NCBI GenBank assembly: GCA_034112085.1
Contig: JAWUWD010000032.1
Location: forward strand, 1 to 9,272
Direction: 5' to 3'
DNA from: JAWUWD01 sp034112085
Lineage (GTDB): Bacteria; Bacteroidota; Bacteroidia; Cytophagales; Cyclobacteriaceae
Length of the DNA: 9,272 nucleotides
Under the pieces are notes generated by a model. The model had not been told where the DNA came from, searched no databases, and saw nothing but the letters and a program-made list of their open reading frames with translations. Both the position numbers and the translations under genes were made by a program. This document shows positions 7,557 through 9,272 of this stretch, piece after piece; the stretch's first letter is position 1; every line of letters starts with the position of its first letter.

Positions 7557-8639
7557 ATGCTAATTATACTCTTTACTTGTACAGCTCTGACCTTGTTGGT
7601 TACGGTTTTACCTTTGTCGAAACATCCACATTGGATCATTCGAGCAATGGACTTCCCCCGACTGCAAATTATGGTCTTTTCGTCAGCCTTGTTGATTACC
7701 ATTATTCTTTTTCTCGATGAACGACTGCCCCTTACTTTGGTATTGATTGCTATAACTGCACTCTGTTTAATTTGGCAATTGTGGTGGATATTGCCTTATA
7801 CACCCCTGTGGCCAAAAGAGGTGAAATCATCTAAGGAAAGTAAGCCCGAATGGGGTCTCAGTATTATTACATCTAATGTGCTTACCCCAAATCGAAATAC
7901 TGAAGCTTTAATAAAATTGGTAAAAAAACACCAGCCTGATATTCTTGTGACCTTAGAATCAGATCAGTGGTGGCAAGAGCAACTACAAGTTTTGGAGTCA
8001 GATATGCCGTTTACTGTTAAATGTCCGCTTGATAACCTATATGGCATGCATCTCTATTCTAAATTACCACTCCATGACCAAGAAATTTCATTTTTAGTAG
8101 AGAAGGATGTTCCATCCATTCACGTGTCTATTGAATTGCGAAATGGAGATAGGGTTCGTGCACATTTTGTCCATCCTGCTCCACCTAGCCCCACTGAAAA
8201 CACTGAATCAGCAGAGCGGGATGCAGAATTAATTATTATTGCACGAAGTGTTGATAAGAGTGACCAACCCGTGATCGTGACAGGGGATCTCAATGACGTG
8301 GCATGGTCATCAACAACGCGCTTATTCCGTAAGATCAGTGGTTTGCTGGATCCACGTATAGGACGAGGCATGTTCAATACCTTTCATGCAAAATACCCGT
8401 TTCTCAGGTGGCCTCTGGACCATTTATTCCATAGTGAGCATTTCACTTTACGTGCTATTTCACGCTTACCCTCTATTGGATCGGATCATTTCCCACTTTT
8501 AACATCGCTATCCTTTACTCCTACGAGGGGAACAGGCCAAAAAGGGCTTGTCGCTGACTTTGAAGATTATGATAGGGCAAAAAAGATCGCAGATGAAAAA
8601 GGTGTAAGCAAGGGAGATGTCCCGCAACCCAATGAATAG
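7557..8639 (+). CDS. Membrane-anchored endonuclease/exonuclease/phosphatase (EEP) family protein
   Basis: The protein has 360 residues. The N-terminus has three hydrophobic helices (about 2-20, 36-53 and 57-80), followed by a basic linker and an EEP (DNase I-like) domain at about 100-330. The expected active-site blocks are present in order: N107 (TSNVL), E134 (TLESD), D244/N246 (GDLND), D288/H289 (PLDHL) and D310/H311 (GSDHFPL). The metal-dependent phosphoesterase fold therefore looks intact. Family members act on nucleic acids, phosphoinositides, sphingomyelin or other phosphodiesters; the substrate here cannot be told. This three-TM plus EEP arrangement is common in Bacteroidota, with the catalytic domain probably outside the cytoplasm. 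A polar 40-residue tail (from about 320) is outside the domain. The start ATG is preceded by an overlapping 5-codon ATG...TAA; no Shine-Dalgarno box is seen. The gene lies between two attC-like signals and may be a cassette gene. Confidence 0.87.
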   Translation: MLIILFTCTALTLLVTVLPLSKHPHWIIRAMDFPRLQIMVFSSALLITIILFLDERLPLTLVLIAITALCLIWQLWWILPYTPLWPKEVKSSKESKPEWGLSIITSNVLTPNRNTEALIKLVKKHQPDILVTLESDQWWQEQLQVLESDMPFTVKCPLDNLYGMHLYSKLPLHDQEISFLVEKDVPSIHVSIELRNGDRVRAHFVHPAPPSPTENTESAERDAELIIIARSVDKSDQPVIVTGDLNDVAWSSTTRLFRKISGLLDPRIGRGMFNTFHAKYPFLRWPLDHLFHSEHFTLRAISRLPSIGSDHFPLLTSLSFTPTRGTGQKGLVADFEDYDRAKKIADEKGVSKGDVPQPNE

Positions 8640-8670
8640 AGCAAATAACATTTTGTTAATTAAAATCATT

Positions 8671-8730
8671 GCCTAACAATCGATATAAAGCATGCCCTTC
8701 GGAACACGTTTCATGGCGAAAACGTTAGCG
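8671..8730. other. attC-like recombination site (60 bp)
   Basis: The element opens with GCCTAAC (8671-8677, fits the R'' consensus RYYYAAC) and closes with GTTAGCG (8724-8730, R'-like; the last bases deviate from GTTRRRY). The ends pair as CTAAC/GTTAG. At 60 bp it has the size of common attC sites and lies 31 bp after the EEP stop. The interior contains AATCG, GCATGCCCTTCGG and CATGGCG with only weak self-pairing (CATG/CATG), so the hairpin is not convincing by eye. The signature TAACAATCG...CCCTTC.GGAA recurs at 9085-9116. Identity as an attC is inferred. Confidence 0.42.
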
Positions 8731-8739
8731 ATTAAAATT

Positions 8740-9087
8740 ATGATTAACCCATTCATAGAAACTGTAAAAACAAAGAAGAATCTACTCATAGGTCTCTTAA
8801 TAATAATGGTTTCAATTCCACTTTATATTCACTTTAGTCTAGACGAACCTTATATCAAAGAGGCTCATAGATACCTTCGTGCCAACTTTGGAATCGAACA
8901 ACAATTTGGCGAGGTAACTGGGGTTTGGACAAACACAGAATCTGCTAGATGGAGTACGAACCAAGACAGCTTAACAATGTGGTTTGCAATCGATACTAAA
9001 CTAACTAAAGAAAAAGGAATTCTAGTACGGCTCAGATACGATTCGACTTGGATAGCCTACGATCACATGGTTGAAAAAAATCGCTAA
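8740..9087 (+). CDS. Small single-TM protein, weakly Coa1-like
   Basis: I prefer the ATG at 8740 (115 residues): a longer frame from 8692 would start inside the attC-like element. The N-terminus is short and basic (KTKK), followed by one transmembrane helix (LLIGLLIIMVSIPLYIHF, about 15-32). The soluble part of about 80 residues has an 'E-A-x3-L-x3-F-G' helix, then FGEVTGVW, a strand pair SLTMWFAID and GILVRLRYDSTWIAYDH. This order resembles Coa1/Tim21-like small membrane proteins linked to cytochrome oxidase assembly, but the match is weak and from memory. It could be an unrelated hypothetical protein. The stop TAA lies inside CGCTAAC (9082-9088), the putative R'' core of the next attC, as is common for integron cassette genes. 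Confidence 0.6.
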   Translation: MINPFIETVKTKKNLLIGLLIIMVSIPLYIHFSLDEPYIKEAHRYLRANFGIEQQFGEVTGVWTNTESARWSTNQDSLTMWFAIDTKLTKEKGILVRLRYDSTWIAYDHMVEKNR

Positions 9088-9163
9088 CAATCGTAGCTGT
9101 TGCACAACCCCTTCAGGAAGTGATAAACTTAACAATGGTATGAAGTCTTTTCAGTGGTTAAGA
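9082..9163. other. Second, incomplete attC-like element
   Basis: CGCTAAC at 9082-9088 fits an R'' core and is the exact reverse complement of GTTAGCG at 8724-8730, the relation expected between the two ends of one cassette. AATCG follows directly, as in the 8671 site, and CCCCTTCAGGAA (9105-9116) echoes its CCCTTCGGAA. No clean R' core is found; GTTAAGA at 9157-9163 is the best candidate and matches only GTTA. GTTAAG there pairs with CTTAAC at 9128-9133, an alternative 6-bp stem around a TGAA/TTCA inner stem. Low confidence. Confidence 0.28.
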
Positions 9164-9272
9164 GTATCTGCAGAATCTGACAGGAATCGTCACATCTAGG
9201 CCCACTGAGATGACAAGACTCTTAATGAGGTATTTTAGGGTTAAAACGAGCATATTGAAAGGGACAACAGCT

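Noticed and set aside
8120..8377. Minus-strand 85-codon frame
   Set aside because: Antisense to the EEP catalytic domain.
8646..8658. TAACA-TTT-TGTTA inverted repeat after the EEP stop, considered as a terminator
   Set aside because: A 5-bp AT-rich stem without a following T-run is too weak to call a terminator.
9210..9272. ATG-started frame running off the right edge (MTRLLMRYF...)
   Set aside because: Only 21 codons, overlapping inverted repeats; too short to support as a gene start.
1..9272. CRISPR array, tRNA or rRNA genes
   Set aside because: No regularly spaced short repeats other than the in-frame propeller units, and no tRNA-like or rRNA-like sequence was seen.

Overview
The window looks like chromosomal DNA of a Bacteroidota bacterium, most likely a marine, Cytophagales-like lineage. 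The base composition is AT-leaning. Starts lack Shine-Dalgarno boxes. There is a C-terminal Type IX secretion (T9SS) sorting domain, lipoproteins with acidic residues right after the lipidated Cys, and a large Reg_prop periplasmic sensor. All of these are typical of the phylum. The genus is not determined.

Left part (1-2101, minus strand): the first 700 codons of a secreted, WD-like 'two-component regulator propeller' sensor, cut by the left edge just where its Y_Y_Y domain should begin. It is transcribed divergently from the next block across a 209-bp spacer. That spacer holds two 11-bp-phased pairs of CTTTCA-like half-sites, including a perfect 11-bp tandem duplicate, and looks like a response-regulator operator.

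Centre (2311-7125, plus strand): a compact three-gene block. Lipoprotein A is followed by a 1040-residue T9SS-secreted protein (TIG domain, seven-bladed VCBS propeller with an exact 53-residue period, CotH-kinase domain, Cys cluster, sorting domain), then by lipoprotein B. My alignment by eye indicates that A and B are diverged paralogues with a shared Ig-like core and a shared C-terminal module. A has lost its last ~25 residues to an apparent one-base frame break near 3063; the missing tail, including a conserved Cys, is readable in the next frame. The inferred picture is a surface module: an exported CotH-type kinase with two surface lipoproteins as partners or substrates.

Right part (7126-9272): a 431-bp stretch with no gene I recognise, then a membrane-anchored endonuclease/exonuclease/phosphatase (EEP) protein and a short single-TM protein weakly resembling Coa1. 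Around these two genes are attC-like signatures: a 60-bp element at 8671-8730, and a CGCTAAC at 9082-9088 that contains the stop codon of the small gene and is the exact complement of the GTTAGCG at the start of that segment. This suggests gene cassettes, either of an integron or of an attC cluster lacking an integrase. No integrase is in the window and the folding is not verified.
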